Shown here piece after piece: positions 63,949 to 64,000 of a stretch of 64,000 bases of DNA. A model generated the notes under the pieces. That model was not told where the DNA came from. It made no database searches and saw only the letters and a list, made by a program, of their open reading frames with translations. Position 1 is the first letter of the stretch. Each line of letters starts with the position of its first letter. Source of the DNA: Thiodiazotropha sp040791665 (GTDB lineage: Bacteria; Pseudomonadota; Gammaproteobacteria; Chromatiales; Chromatiaceae); NCBI GenBank assembly GCA_040791665.1, contig JBFNNX010000016.1, positions 372,001 through 436,000 of the forward strand, given 5' to 3'. The position numbers and the translations under genes are program-made.

Positions 63949-64000
63949 GTCGCGATCTCTCCGTCACGCAACCTCACGATCCGGTCGGCACACTCGCCAA
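63945..64000 (-). CDS. ABC transporter ATPase C-terminus (partial)
   Basis: The last 17 codons of a gene entering from the right edge. It reads GECADRIVRLRDGEIAT and stop, the usual end of MacB/LolD-type ATPases (ADRIxxLxDG). The stop overlaps the permease ATG (ATGA). It is the partner of the permease at 62704. Confidence 0.8.
   Translation of the reverse strand, partial: GECADRIVRLRDGEIAT

Noticed and set aside
1..64000. CRISPR arrays, tRNA and rRNA genes, integrases, IS transposases
   Set aside because: No regularly spaced direct repeats, no tRNA-like TTCGAATCC loop in a cloverleaf context, no rRNA sequence and no transposase or integrase frame were recognised.

Overview
The window reads as chromosomal DNA of a metabolically versatile gammaproteobacterium. 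It holds a periplasmic nitrate reductase operon, an NADP-type group 3b NiFe hydrogenase, pyruvate:ferredoxin oxidoreductase, ptsP-rppH, an RND pump and many short conserved genes typical of Chromatiales/Sedimenticola/Thiodiazotropha-like sulfur oxidisers. That placement is inference from gene content; no rRNA, tRNA or other taxonomic marker was seen.

Layout. 1-3389: end of a nap operon (napG end, napH, napB, napC), then moaA for the molybdenum cofactor that Nap needs. 3407-9177: housekeeping genes (MscS-like channel, CopD-like membrane protein, argD, argF, SH3 membrane protein). 9669-14676: an eight-gene, same-strand cluster built around an MglA/Arf-like GTPase and roadblock proteins, with a FimV-like TPR protein, a degenerate receiver protein, an Aer-type PAS protein and a PhnD-like binding protein that has no signal peptide. 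This is the best candidate for a little-described signalling system. 14798-18883: ptsP, rppH and a HAD phosphatase. 18922-27508: accessory genes (HIRAN, YceI, Ig-repeat protein, OmpA-like, SH3, NHL, amidohydrolase) with A+T-rich spacers.

27870-39095 is a copper/silver-type resistance island: cysteine-rich small protein, multicopper oxidase CopA, CopB, DUF4399 protein, a MerR regulator with a perfect operator, a YHS-containing P-type ATPase, SHOCT and HMA-like small proteins, a cytochrome c, a two-component system whose sensor has a Met/His-rich periplasmic stretch, and a Spy/CpxP-like protein behind a CpxR-like box. 39358-41736 encodes a kinase-HDOD-GAF fusion. 41832-50279 holds the five-gene hydrogenase operon divergent from a PFOR gene. 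50719-64000 holds a dienelactone-hydrolase-like protein with an altered triad, an RND pump, a CDGSH protein, DUF502, TauE, two hydrolases and a MacB-like ABC exporter.

A short dispersed repeat (core TAGGGCCTGTTAACACT, outer part ATCCAATCGG) recurs through the window, as single arms and as two inverted pairs. In several places its TAG is the stop codon of the neighbouring gene.
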